NCBI GenBank assembly: GCA_037349315.1
Contig: JBAIAC010000051.1
Span: 24,464,001-24,528,000 of the forward strand
DNA: 64,000 bases
Source of the DNA: Chelydra serpentina
Taxonomy: Eukaryota; Chordata; Testudines; Chelydridae
Reading direction: 5' to 3'
Shown here: positions 34,086-44,100 of the stretch, piece by piece
Layout of the letters: every line of letters starts with the position of its first letter
Position numbering within the stretch: position 1 is the stretch's first letter
Made by a program: the position numbers and the translations under genes
The notes under the pieces: generated by a model
Databases searched by the model: none
What the model was told of the DNA's origin: nothing
Seen by the model: the letters and a program-made list of their open reading frames with translations, nothing else

Positions 34086-34837
34086 TTGAAATTCAATGAC
34101 GTTGACATTCAGCCCTGGCCTACGCTGGAAAGTTTTGCTGGCAGAACTATATCAGCTAGGAGTGTGAAAAAGTAAGGGTGGCAGGATCTGGTCCAAAGTA
34201 ATTACTTTAATGTCACAGAAATCGATACCTTATTTCCTAGGACTCTTTGTATCAGTTAAGAAATTGGTATATTAACAATTTCCAATAAGAATCTATTATT
34301 TTTTGTTGGCTATTGTAATCAAGGACGAGCTAGTAAGTCTAGTGCGTTTTGATAACTTGCGTGTAACGTACTTTTTGAATTGCTCTTGGAGATAAGTGCC
34401 TCGGAACTCCAGTGCTCTTTGTAGAATCGCTCTCCAAAGTCAAAACCCCCAATTTCCCCTGAATTCACCTGTTCGATGTGGGATATTGGTGGCTCACAAA
34501 AGCTCTTCAGAGACACTTTATTCCACTTAAAAATGATTTTCTTTCAAGATGAGGGGGGAAGATGATTTTTTCCAGGCAGGAATAAAAGAAGTACTAGGAA
34601 GGAAAATGCACACATTGTAAGCAAATCACATTTAAATGAACATATTCAAGTAGCAGCAATGGTCAATTGTTTGACTGTTGGGTATTAAGGTTCTGCTTGT
34701 CATTTCTGCCAGTTCAAACCAAGTGCAAATCAAAATGGTAGCTTTGCACTAGTGTAAATAATGACACAAGGTACAGGGCAGCAGTAAATCAGGCCCTGTC
34801 AGTACTGTATGTATAAGTGGGGAAATAGTCCCGCTAT

Positions 34838-36026
34838 TGTGGGGGAACTTTCCTCGTTTCTGCACTACCCCGGTGAAATGGGCTAGCGGAAGGATCTGAG
34901 TCCTCGCTCCCACCTCCTTTACCCAGAGGCCTCCCTGCCCTCGAGGACTCCCCTTGCACTCTCCTGTCTGGAAGAGTCCTCGTAACCCTAACAAGGCTGG
35001 GCCCAGGATTCCTGGGGGGCTCGACCCCCAACCTTGCTGTGGTCACCTAGGACAGGGGCTAGGGTGTCCCCACTCCAGGGTACTCTCTCTGCACTCGATG
35101 CTTCCCTGACCCACTGATCATTGCATACAATTTAAAGCAAATGCAAATTTATTTGTAAAAATGAATATGGAAAAATGGGAAAGGTTAAAGAAAACACATC
35201 ACCCCGCTCTGTGGCAGGGAACATCACAAACAGTGTCTCTGAAATGTCAGGGCAGTTCAGTCTGTTCCTTTGTAGGTCCCAGGCTCCTTCTCAGGCCCTG
35301 GCTGTGCTGCAGGGACGCTATGGCTTGGACACTTGCTCCGGCGGTGGCCACATGCTCACAGGCTCTGGGTGGCAGGAACCTTCTTCCCAGCATCGCCCCC
35401 GCCCTGTCGGGGTTTAGATCCCCCTGCAAGTCTGGCCTGCAGGGCCTCTTGGCTGAGGCGTCTCCCTGCGCTGGGCCCACTGCCCAGGGTCCCCCTCGCT
35501 CTCCCCAGCTGCTCCCCGCACCCGGCTCCGGACTGCTCCAGCCCCAGCTCCACCCTCTGCCTCAGCACGGCTGCTGCTGCTCTGCCTCCAGCTGCCCTGG
35601 CTCTGGCTGCTGCTGCTCTGCTCTCAGGGCAGGTCTGTGTCTCTGGGCTGTGCTCTGGCTCTGGGGCTGCACCTTTGCCCCCAAGGCAGGTCTATCTCTC
35701 TGCCTGGGCTGCTTTTCTGGCCCCTCTGGATCTGGCCCAGCTCAGCTCTGGCCTCTGCCCTCTCCTTAGCTCGGCCCCACTCTGTCTGACTCAGGCAATT
35801 CCAGCTCACACAGCAGACGGGATCCACGCTGGACTCCTGACTCCTTGATTCGCCTGCCTGCCCTGTTAATCAGGCTGACCTGGAGCATTGGCCTCTCCCC
35901 ATTGTTCCTGGGGACTGTCAGTCTCAGGGTCCTGATTTCCCATCGACCCTTCCCCTGTTGGTACTGGGAGCTAGCAATCAAAACACCCCCACTGAATGTT
36001 AGTAAGGGGATAACAGTCCCCTTACA
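34838..36026 (-). mobile_element. Probable long LTR, minus strand
   Basis: The segment begins 'tgtgggggaactttcc' and ends 'cagtccccttaca', so the minus strand would start TGTAAGGGG and end CCCACA. AATAAA lies on the minus strand at 35153-35148 in an A/T-rich region typical of R. The C- and CTG-rich centre (35400-35770) gives long leucine/serine/alanine frames of 171-202 codons that are low-complexity artefacts. I found no target duplication, so the borders are provisional. Confidence 0.6.
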
Positions 36027-36099
36027 TATGACTTTCAGTACATATGATTTTGTGGCACTAAATCTGTCTCCTCCATCCATTCATTATTGTAACACGAAC

Positions 36100-36900
36100 A
36101 ATACTTTCCCACAATAAATAAAAATATGCACAAGTATCCAGTGTATGAATCTGCATCCTCACTAGGTTTATTTCCAAGGGCTACTGCATCTAAATTTGCA
36201 TTTCATATTTTACAAGAATATTGCCAGTATGCCAGGTGAAAGGAATGACAAGGTTTGACAGTATTACATGCTGCTGCCAAAAACATTCAAAAGATGTCTA
36301 GTTACCCATAACAACATGTTACAATTTGTAATGGTGCTATTCTGATGGAATCACTTACCAGCCTCAGGATTCAAACATGTGTTCATTTAATGAAGTAGTA
36401 GAAATGTTTGGCCTTTTATCACTAGAGTAGGTGGAGACATTCATCTCATTTGCCATGGAAATTAATACAATGGTTTAGCTCAGTGATGGCTCAGGTTTAA
36501 TAGCTGTCAAAGGAAAGCTACATTTCCTTGTCTCTCTGTCAGTGTGTGTGAACAGAAGCTCAGCTAACTTCAGAAAGATGGGAATCCCTTCAAAGATGAA
36601 CTTCTGAAATAACCTCTTCCAATAGGAAAATGAATGGCTGCCAAAATAAATGGATAAACATGACCTATTGATTGCAAAGTTTCCATTGATGCCTCACAAG
36701 AGCAAGTTCCTGGCTCCAGCCTGGAAACATGTAAGTTGTTTGATACATATACTGAGCTAAAAGCGCTCCTCATGTCTATGGTGTGCAGGGCAGGAAGGGG
36801 GAGATTTTCAGGGACACTCAAGCAACGTAGGCACCCAGCTCTCATTGCCTTTCAATAGGAGGTGCATCCTTAATTGCTACTTTTGCCTTTGAAAACCTCC
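36100..36900. other. Unique stretch, possible conserved non-coding DNA
   Basis: AT-rich, evenly complex sequence with 'aaatttgcatttcat' (octamer-like) and 'catttgccatgg' words, free of repeats I recognise. Function is conjecture. Confidence 0.3.
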
Positions 36901-37049
36901 CCCTAAATGCATGCTATGCCCAATGACATCGGACTGGCAAGTGTGCAAGCAGGGGACCCATGACTATGCAAAGTGCTATCATACCTAATGTGCAGAGGCC
37001 AATAGTCCCTTCCCACCATGTATTAAAATATATGCAGTGTACACCAGAC

Positions 37050-37312
37050 AGGCTGTGTCTACAGTGGACTTCTTTCTTAAAATTTTCTATCATTGCTAGT
37101 ATTGGTGCAGTTCCCATCCACTAGCTCTGTTCACAAGTGCAAACAAGTGTAGCCTGACAGATAATGTTTTTAGTCACTGCTCAGGGCTGATTTAGATAAC
37201 ATGGTGGTTAAAACACCAGCGGCCAATGGCAGTCCGTCAGTACAGATGTTCCCGCCATTGTTACACCAATGGAACTGTGTAAGAAAAAAAAGTCAAGTGT
37301 ACACAAGGCCAG
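37050..37312. mobile_element. MITE with 'gtgtctacagtgga' termini
   Basis: The ends 'ggctgtgtctacagtggact' with 'tctttctta' and 'taagaaaaaaaagtcaagtg' with 'tacacaaggcc' are inverted repeats. The core has no coding sequence. Confidence 0.65.
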
Positions 37313-37449
37313 CGCATGGTGCTAGGAAGCAGCTACTCTACCAGGCATACTCACAGAGCAACCACTTTTACCTTGTCCCCTTATAAATTGCTACGGGTTA
37401 ATGCTGCCCATTGTGACATTCATTGCCTTCTATGGCTTTAACCAGCTTT

Positions 37450-37800
37450 AGGGTATATCTTCAGTGCAGCGTTAACTCGGGTGATCAGCACCCAGGTTAG
37501 TCTAGCTCAGGCATGAGCAGCCTCAATAGAAAGCCACACTCCAGTTACTGTGTCCTCACTTGTGCTGCATTCACCTGTGTGGGTCCACAGGACTTCAGGG
37601 GGCATCTCCCTTGGTCCTTTTCTGCTAACCTGGGCCATTCTATGATTCTTTTCCAGTGAATTGTGGGAGAACTTATCTGTCCTTCTGGGCACGGGGCAGG
37701 AATTGTGGGAAGGCATTGGAGGACTAGCAACACTCAAGTGACTTAGCCTTCATCCATACTGCAAAGTGGGCAGGTTACCAGCCTGAGTGAAAGCAGAACT
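37450..37800. mobile_element. Probable MITE
   Basis: 'gggtatatcttcagtgcagc' with 'cccaggttagtctagctcag' at the left is mirrored by 'catccatactgcaaagtggg' and 'ttaccagcctgagtg' at the right. The match is diverged. Confidence 0.4.
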
Positions 37801-37880
37801 CAGGCCATAACCTGCACCCCCAGCCAGGAGTATCATTTATTATAGGGAAGTGGGCAGTTGCTCCCCATGCCTTTTCATGT

Positions 37881-38140
37881 CTATGTCTTCCATTTTTGCC
37901 CCTTTTGGAAAGGGGGTCCCATTATTCCCTGAAGGGTCAGCAGTCTATCGGGGATGTTTCTCACAAGGTGCACCACCTCTGGGTGCACCAGAGTTACTTG
38001 GACCCTAGTGTCTCTCCATCCCTGGGTCTTTTTCCCATCCACCAGAAAACTGTGTTTTGTTGATTCTCCTTTTGGGTCTGAAATGGCCAGGTTTGCTGAT
38101 TGGACCATCGGAGTTGGATCTGATCCTACAGGTGGTGGAG
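37881..38140 (-). pseudogene. Retroelement aspartic-protease-like remnant
   Basis: The minus frame contains SFLVDGKKTQGWRDTR followed by VQVTLVHPEVV and LLTLQGIMGPPFQ. This resembles the D-T-G-hydrophobic flap arrangement of LTR-retroelement polyproteins, with Arg in place of the active-site Gly. The frame ends at 37881. Nothing else of pol is recognisable nearby, and a hAT terminus follows at 38166-38407. Identification is by pattern only. Confidence 0.4.
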
Positions 38141-38165
38141 TCACTGCCAGCAGGACCCACTGCAG

Positions 38166-38407
38166 GTACTGAGCACCCGCGGGCGGGGGGAGGCTGAGCT
38201 CCCGCGGGTGGACGACCTGGCTGGGGGGGGTGGCATTGCGGGGGGGAGGCTGAGCTCCTGTGGGCAGGGGGAGCTGGTGGGGGGGGGGCAACATTGTGGA
38301 GTGGGGAGGCTGAGCTCCCATGTGGGGGGTGGCATTGGGGGAGGCGGCGCTGGGCTGGTGCAAGGAAGTTTCGCCTAGGGCGCGAAACTTCTTTGCACAG
38401 GCCCTGC
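38166..38407. mobile_element. hAT-type element end with three-unit tandem repeat
   Basis: The right end 'gcaaggaagtttcgcctagg' followed by 'gcgcgaaacttctttgcaca' and 'ggccctg' is a palindromic terminus. Inward of it a G-rich unit of roughly 58 bp containing 'gaggctgagctcc' is repeated three times (near 38187, 38245, 38304). I could not identify the left terminus or target duplication, so the extent is uncertain. Confidence 0.6.
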
Positions 38408-38409
38408 CT

Positions 38410-39070
38410 AGAATGGCTGTGTGGGAAGCAACCAATCAGGCTAGTATAAGAAGAGCTGCAGGACCAGACTGAGAGCAGTTCCTTGCTAGAGCTGGAGGAG
38501 AGTGGATGGTGCTCTGGGCTGGCTGCTGGGACTCCATTAGGCAAGGCCCTGAGGTAAGGATGAAGACGGCACAGGGAAGTGGCCATGGGAATTAGAGAAG
38601 CCGTGTGACGTAGTTAAAGGGACACAGCAGATGGCTTCTCTCTACAGGGTCCCTGAGCTGGGACCCGAAGTAGTGGGTGGGCCCGGGTCTGCCCCAACTC
38701 CCATTAGTCACTGGGGTAAGTGGCCTGGACATTGAGGCACCCCCAGAGGGGGGAATTGAACTGCAGCGGCCCAGTTGGAGAGTTGTGGCCAGAAAGGTCC
38801 TAAGAGGGCAAAGACATTACCTCCAGGGCAGGAACGCTGGAGCACTGCTCTATCCTGCAGCAGGGACAACTTGTGGGAGACATTACAGGGGACAGTGAGA
38901 GAGATCCCTGTTGGACTTGTACCCCAGAAAGGGTTTTGCTTTGGTTTCATCACACAGATTGTGTGTGACTCGGACAGAATGCTAAGTCACCAAAGACACA
39001 CCACAGAGAGAGAGAGTGCAGGCACACGCACTCTGCCAGGGGGCGCTCACAAGAGGTGAGTGCAACTCCA
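38410..39070 (+). repeat. GA-rich unclassified block, LTR-like
   Basis: Contains 'gctagtataagaagagctgc' (TATA-like at 38441) and ends 'ccagggggcgctcacaagag' with 'gtgagtgcaactccatgaca'. It follows the hAT end at 38407 directly. Confidence 0.4.
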
Positions 39071-39269
39071 TGACATGGGACCATGGGGGAAGTTGGAACT
39101 GGATGATAGAGGATAGATCTATTCCGTTCATTTCCTCTGAAACACCTGGAATTGGCCACTGTCAGAAGACAGGATACTGGGCTAAATGAACCATTGATCT
39201 GGCCCAGTATGGCCGCTCTTATTTTCCCATGTTTCTCGCTTCACTATTTCTTTCCAGAAAAGACAATGA

Positions 39270-39764
39270 GACTTTTCACTGTGCTTTCCCCTTCTACAGT
39301 ACTTGCTTTCTCTGCTGTTGGCCTTTTACTAGCAGTTTCCCACTGTTCTAGATTGAACACGCTGCCACAGCATGTCACAGTTTCAGGGTTAACAGTTCCT
39401 TTGACTCCACTCCTGGTCTTCCTCGAGGGCACCCAGTTTTCAGACTTCCTAGACATCACCTCTCTCAGGCAGAGACCTGCTTCTCTAGCTCCCTCCAGAC
39501 TGGGGGCTTGCAGCAGTCCCTCTGCACTTCACTCTGATTTCCCCAGCAGCTCTGAGCAAGGTCCCACTCTTGTAGTTGTAGTTAACCTTTCTCTGCAGGC
39601 TACAAGAAGTGTACACTAGTTACCAACCAACCTTCACAAAGCAAAGCATCTGTTCTTAAGGCAAAATTATTACTGAGAAAATACATAAAAAACCATGACT
39701 GTTCCGAGATCACCCATCAGTCTTATAGGGCCGTAGAAAACAAAAGTCTTTCCAACCCTTCTGC
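39270..39764 (-). mobile_element. LTR-like repeat, left half, split by a CR1
   Basis: The sequence 'gccgtagaaaacaaaagtct' and 'ttccaacccttctgcaag' just before the CR1 continues after it as 'ggacagaaggtcctgtctg' at 41250. The same order is found uninterrupted, in the other orientation, at about 59640-59735. The long pyrimidine-rich stretch 39285-39620 has no recognised coding content. Confidence 0.5.
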
Positions 39765-41238
39765 AAGTGGGGCATCATGAGGAATTATTGGTTAAATTGG
39801 AAAAGATGGGGATCAATATGAAAACTGAGAGGTGGATAAGGAACTGGTTAAAGGGGAGACTACAGCAGGTCATACTGAAAGGTGAACTGTCAGGTTGGAG
39901 GGAGGTTACTAGTGGAGTTCCTCAGGGATCAGTTTTGGGACCAATTTTATTTAATCTATTTATTACTGACCTCGGCACCAAAAGTGGGAGTGTGCTAATA
40001 AAGTTTGCGGATGACACAAAGTTGGGAGGCATTGCCAATTCAGAAAAGGATCGGGATATCCTACAGGAAGACCTGGATGACCTTGTAAACTGGAGTAATA
40101 GTAATAGGATGAAATTTATTAGTGAAAAGTGTAAGGTTATGCATTTAGGGATTAATAACAATAATTTTAGTTATAAGCTGGGGACACGTCAGTTGGAAGT
40201 AACGGAAGAGAAGGACCTTGGAGTCCTGGTTGATCACAGGATGACTATGAGTCGCCAATGTGATGTGGCCGTGAAAAAAGCTAATGCGGTCTTGGGATGC
40301 ATTAGGCAAGGTATTTCTAGTAGAGATAAGGAGGTGTTAGTACCGTTATACAAGGCATTGGTGAGACCTCATTTGGAATACTGTGTGCAGTTCTGGTCTC
40401 CCATGTTTAAGAAGGATGAATTCAAACTGGAACAGGTACAGAGAAGGGCCACTAGGATGATCCGAGGAACGGAAAACCTGTCGTATGAAAGGAGACTCAA
40501 GGAGCTTGGTTTGTTTACCTTAACCAAAAGAAGGCTGAGGGGAGATATGATTGCTCTCTTTAAATATATCAGAGGGATAAATACCAGGGAGGGAGAGGAA
40601 TTATTTAAGCTCAGTACTAATGTGGACACAAGAACAAATGGATATAAACTGGCCATCAGGAAGTTTAGACTTGAAATTAGACGAAGGTTTCTAACCATCA
40701 TCGGAGTGAAGTTCTGGAACAGCCTTCCAAGGGAAGCAGTGGGGGCAAAAGACCTATCTGGCTTCAAGATTAAGCTAGATAAGTTTATGGAGGGGATGGT
40801 TTGATGGGTTAACATGATCTTAGTCAAAGGTCAATTAATTGCCATCAGTGGTAAATAGGACCAATGATCAATGATGGGATGTTAGACGTTACTACAGAGA
40901 ACTTTTTCCTGGGTGTCTGGCTGGTGAATCTTGCCCACATGCTCAGGGTTCAGCCGATCGCCATATTTGGGGTCGGGAAGGAATTTTCCTCCAGGGTAGA
41001 TCGGCAGAGGCCCTGGAGGTTTTTCGCCTTCCTCTGCAGCATGGGGCACGGGTCACTTACTGGAGAATTCTCTGCATCTTGAAGTCTTTAAACCATGATT
41101 TGAGGACTTCAATAGCTGAGACATAGGTGAGAGGATTATTGCAGGAGTGGGTCGGTGAGATTCTGTGGCCTGTATTGTGCAGGAGGTCAGACTAGATGAT
41201 CATAATGGTCCCTTCTGACCTTAAAGTCTATGAGTCTT
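39765..41238 (+). mobile_element. CR1 LINE, 5'-truncated, with open reverse-transcriptase C-terminal frame and full 3' UTR
   Basis: CR1 retrotransposons move by target-primed reverse transcription. This copy starts inside the RT domain, runs through the rest of ORF2, and has a 3' UTR ending in the octamer-type tail 'tatgagtc' at about 41230. The UTR contains 'catatttggggtcgggaagg' and 'gaccttaaagtctatgagtc', also seen at 46.05 kb and 50.5-50.88 kb in this window. It is inserted in an LTR-like repeat whose halves flank it at 39270-39764 and 41239-41440. The long open frame suggests a comparatively young insertion; it cannot move by itself because the endonuclease and the N-terminal half of RT are missing. 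Confidence 0.93.
39767..40804 (+). CDS. CR1 ORF2 fragment: reverse transcriptase palm/thumb and C-terminal domain (345 codons)
   Basis: The frame is open for 345 codons, starting at a fortuitous ATG at the truncation point. It shows the RT motif [15 protein letters not shown] (about 49-63), the catalytic FADDTKLGG box (about 80-88, both Asp present), the EKDLGVLVD and [14 protein letters not shown] blocks, and the C-terminal LEQVQRRATRMIRG and GLFTLTKRRLRGDMI blocks typical of CR1 ORF2. The endonuclease and RT fingers are missing because of the 5' truncation. It is transposon-derived and not a host gene. Confidence 0.9.
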   Translation: MGHHEELLVKLEKMGINMKTERWIRNWLKGRLQQVILKGELSGWREVTSGVPQGSVLGPILFNLFITDLGTKSGSVLIKFADDTKLGGIANSEKDRDILQEDLDDLVNWSNSNRMKFISEKCKVMHLGINNNNFSYKLGTRQLEVTEEKDLGVLVDHRMTMSRQCDVAVKKANAVLGCIRQGISSRDKEVLVPLYKALVRPHLEYCVQFWSPMFKKDEFKLEQVQRRATRMIRGTENLSYERRLKELGLFTLTKRRLRGDMIALFKYIRGINTREGEELFKLSTNVDTRTNGYKLAIRKFRLEIRRRFLTIIGVKFWNSLPREAVGAKDLSGFKIKLDKFMEGMV

Positions 41239-41440
41239 TGTTGGCCCCCGTTTGGACAGAAGGTCCTGTCTGTTTGAATCATAAAGGAGGCCCCTGAGTC
41301 ACCCCAAACTCAGCCTTTATATACCAAAAGCCCTTTCTTTGCTTCCTGGAACACCCAGCCTGAACCAGTCTATGCAAACCTCTCTAAGGGGTGGTACCTC
41401 TCTGGAGGTGTTTACAGACTGAGTGATTCATCTTAATCAC
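41239..41440 (-). mobile_element. LTR-like repeat, right half, with minus-strand TATA box
   Basis: It continues the repeat interrupted at 39764. On the minus strand 'ggtatataaaggctg' (about 41312-41331) is a good TATA box, with the rest of the repeat downstream, as expected of a U3/R boundary. The outer border is unclear. Confidence 0.5.
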
Positions 41441-42500
41441 CCCCTACACACATACACACAGATTTTAGTTCCCAGAAGAGCTGTGGAACCCCCCACCCCC
41501 AGCAGAGTTGCATGCACTCTCTGGCCCACGATGAGATCTAAAGCATCCATAAACTTAATACAATATGGTCCTGCAAAGATACTGCATGTGGTTGCAACAT
41601 CTGTCCCAGTGGCATGGCAAATAGGCGTTCTACAACAACAGCTATTTAGAGCAGCACTTCATATTTCACAGAAGACTTAAAACCTCCTTCTTCCAGCAAT
41701 GTTTTCCACTCTGTCAACATCAGCGAGCACCACTTCACACCGCAGGCCCCAGACTTGCACTCTCCTTTTCTTACCTGATCTGGTGTCCAGAGTTTTGTCT
41801 CATCTAACAGATGTGCCATTGTAAGCCTGTTAGTGTATACATGACCTTCAAGGTAAATCCCGCCAATGCTTTATTGGTGTATAAGAGTGTAAGTGTGGGT
41901 GGTTGGGGGAAGGAGAGAAGTTGGCTCGGGAATTTTAAGCTTTTGCAGGTAGGGAAGTCTGTTTTCCCCCAGTTGTAAAAGATCTTGCACATTTATGGCA
42001 TCTCTAAAAACCATTTTAAAATTAGCAATAACAATGTAAGGGATGTTAATTACATGGTATGGTGGATTCCCTACATTCTGTGGTCACCCTGTAGCTCAGC
42101 ACAGAGCAGAAACATATTTCCATTCATTTCTGGAAGATTAGTACTGTCACAAATAGTCTGAAATCATATTTTGTCCCTTCCTGGTTTATGTTTTAGCCGT
42201 GTACTCCTGCAATTTCAATCCATTGGGTAGAAAACCCGACACTGCAAGAGTTAAACGGTTACCAAGTTACCATACACACATAACAGCGCTGAACAATATG
42301 GCTTTCCCCACGATCCCAGCTCATGACATCGCTCTGCAAAAATAAGTACCCTAATAAAGGCTTCCCCATCAGCCCCAGTTGGTAGGGCAGAGCTGAGCTG
42401 CTGGCAGGAACCCAGATTGCACTGAATTCCTGTGGCTGCAGGTGCCTGTATGATAGGAACACAGGGGCCTTCCTGGCAAAGTGTTGTGCATAGAGCTCAC
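41440..42500. other. Non-repetitive 3' flank of the GPCR
   Basis: No repeat or frame recognised. On the minus strand this would hold the GPCR 3' UTR, ending possibly at the signal at 41870. Confidence 0.45.
41870..41875 (-). promoter_or_regulatory. Candidate poly(A) signal for the GPCR transcript
   Basis: An AATAAA hexamer on the minus strand lies about 630 bases past the GPCR stop codon with no recognisable repeat between them. It is the first canonical hexamer I noticed on that strand. Use as the cleavage signal is inferred from position only. Confidence 0.3.
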
Positions 42501-42501
42501 A

Positions 42502-43578
42502 TCAGGCGTTCTCTGGGCGAAACATCTCCTTGAGGACAGCCACACAGGCTGGAGCAGAGCTCTCCCCTTCTGTGGAGCGGCTGGGGCGCTGGGAGGCAGA
42601 GTTCAGCACCGGCCTGCTGAACAGCTCCCTGACTCCTTGCCGGAACTTGGGGTCCCAGGCGCTGTAGATGGCCACATTCCAGCAGCTGTTGGAGGTCAGA
42701 ATCCAGAAGGCGTAGAAGGAGAACTGACACCACTGGTAGCCCAGCACGGAGCCCACCACAAATACAGCAATAGGGCTGAAGGAGGCCGAGAAGGCAAAGG
42801 TCAGGATGCCAATGGTCTTGGCCGCAGTGATGTCGGAGAAGGAGAGGCGGCTGCCGTGCTGTGCCTCACTGCCCAGCCGCCCGCGGGCTTTGCAGTAGTG
42901 GCGGATGGCGGCAAAGGTGATGATGTTGATGGCGAAGGTGGCCCCCAGCAGGGAGAAGTCGAAGGCAGGGAAAAGCATCATGATGTTCCACGGGGAGCCA
43001 GACAGCCTGCCTGCTGGGAAGGCGTAGGTGCACATCTTGCTGCAGGGGTTATACTGCAAGGTGATGTCCGGGCTGGAGATCATGGGCACCACTGCCAGCA
43101 AGAAGCTCATGGACCACGAGAGCAGGATAAGCCAGACCGTCCGCCGCTTGGTGATCACCGCCCTCTTGTGCAGGGGCTTCAGCACCGCCACGCTCCTCTC
43201 CACTGACAACATGAAGATGGTGGTGATGGAGACGAAGGTGCAGCCAGCAAAGATGGGTCCGGTGACGAAGCAGGGGAAGGACGGGATAGAGCAACTGCTG
43301 CTTCCCTGCCCCATGCCAGAGGCTAGACTGCTCACCTCCCTGTATACGGAGTAGGGCACCACAATGAGCCCCACAGCCAGGTCAGCCAGGGCCAAGGAGG
43401 CTTTCAGATAGCCCTGAGAAGTCCTGAACTGCCTGGCTTGCAGGAAGACCAGGAGGCTCACCACATTGCCCAGGATGATAGCAACAATCAGCAGGACCAT
43501 GACGAAGAGCTTGCAGATCTCCCCCAGAAGAGGTGCACTGGAGAGAGTGCAATTGGGGCTGCTGCTATTACCCAACAT
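42502..43578 (-). CDS. Intact single-exon class A (rhodopsin-like) G-protein-coupled receptor, orphan
   Basis: An uninterrupted 358-codon frame encodes a seven-helix plasma-membrane receptor. The N-terminus has two N-glycosylation sequons (NSS at 4, NCT at 9). TM1 (about 24-46) holds GN1.50 at N38, TM2 has LADLAVG with D66, TM3 starts at C103 (3.25), ECL2 has C179 and C183, TM4 has W155, TM5 P204, TM6 P269, TM7 N301 and Y305, and helix 8 is basic. The signatures are odd: ERS (127-129) replaces DRY, SFSP (266-269) replaces CWxP, and NVAIY replaces NPxxY. Residue 3.32 is Phe110, so the amine-binding Asp is absent and an aminergic ligand is unlikely. The start is supported by an in-frame TAG 25 codons upstream (43651-43653) with no ATG between. 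The TM7 NxxIYS pattern loosely recalls GPR21/GPR52, but I do not assign the family. A GPCR is near certain; identity and ligand are unknown. Confidence 0.93.
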   Translation of the reverse strand: MLGNSSSPNCTLSSAPLLGEICKLFVMVLLIVAIILGNVVSLLVFLQARQFRTSQGYLKASLALADLAVGLIVVPYSVYREVSSLASGMGQGSSSCSIPSFPCFVTGPIFAGCTFVSITTIFMLSVERSVAVLKPLHKRAVITKRRTVWLILLSWSMSFLLAVVPMISSPDITLQYNPCSKMCTYAFPAGRLSGSPWNIMMLFPAFDFSLLGATFAINIITFAAIRHYCKARGRLGSEAQHGSRLSFSDITAAKTIGILTFAFSASFSPIAVFVVGSVLGYQWCQFSFYAFWILTSNSCWNVAIYSAWDPKFRQGVRELFSRPVLNSASQRPSRSTEGESSAPACVAVLKEMFRPENA

Positions 43579-43964
43579 TGGCCAGGTTCTTCTCTTTACA
43601 AGGCAGAGGGGCTGGGACAGGTTGGTGAGCTGGGCTCCTCCAGTTCTCTCCTAAGGCTCCATGGAGAAGGCTTCAGGTGCTGGTTCTCTGGCTCCTCACG
43701 TGCTGAGTCTCCAGAAACTCCTCCTGAGAGGCATGAGCCATGGTAAACATCCAGACAAACGGGCCACATCGGTGCACTACACACAAACACAGACAGCTGG
43801 TGTGGCCAGGCTTCCTGCAGTGATCCAGTGTGCCCCCGGGAAGGGCCTAGACCACTTCCTGCTGGATCACAAACACATACGTTGAGAATATGACACTGGG
43901 TGAGTCGCACACACACAGATTTTACACTTGGTGAGTCGTGCACACACACACAAAGATTTTACAC

Positions 43965-43973
43965 TTGGTGAGA

Positions 43974-44012
<39 letters not shown>
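43965..44012. repeat. (AC)n microsatellite
   Basis: An almost pure CA tract of about 40 bases, preceded by three imperfect repeats of 'ttttacacttggtgag' (43860-43975) that form a small minisatellite. Confidence 0.95.
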
Positions 44013-44014
<2 letters not shown>

Positions 44015-44021
44015 ATATTAC

Positions 44022-44100
44022 CAGGGCCGGCCTTAAGGGAGAGCAGACTGGGCTGCTGCCCAGGGCAGGGTACTCAAGAGGGTGCCGTGCTGGTATCCCC
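44022..44100. mobile_element. hAT-like left terminus
   Basis: 'cagggccggccttaaggga' at 44022 matches the CAGGGCCGG-type hAT ends at 59208 and 32216. It directly follows the (AC)n tract. No matching right end or 8-bp duplication was found downstream, so the element is partial or its other end lies within low-complexity sequence near 44.3-44.5 kb. Confidence 0.45.

Noticed and set aside
35161..35848. 202- and 171-codon plus frames
   Set aside because: Leu/Ser/Ala/Gln-rich translations of a CTG-rich segment within an LTR-like repeat; two frames are open at once, which indicates composition rather than coding.
37881..38435. The full 184-codon minus frame as a host protein
   Set aside because: Its N-terminal half is translated from the G-rich tandem repeats of a hAT end; only the C-terminal part resembles a retroelement protease.
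42481..43206. 241-codon plus-strand frame and other frames across the GPCR
   Set aside because: It lies antisense to the GPCR, is Gly/His/Asp-rich, and has no recognisable domain; the minus frame explains the conservation-type features.
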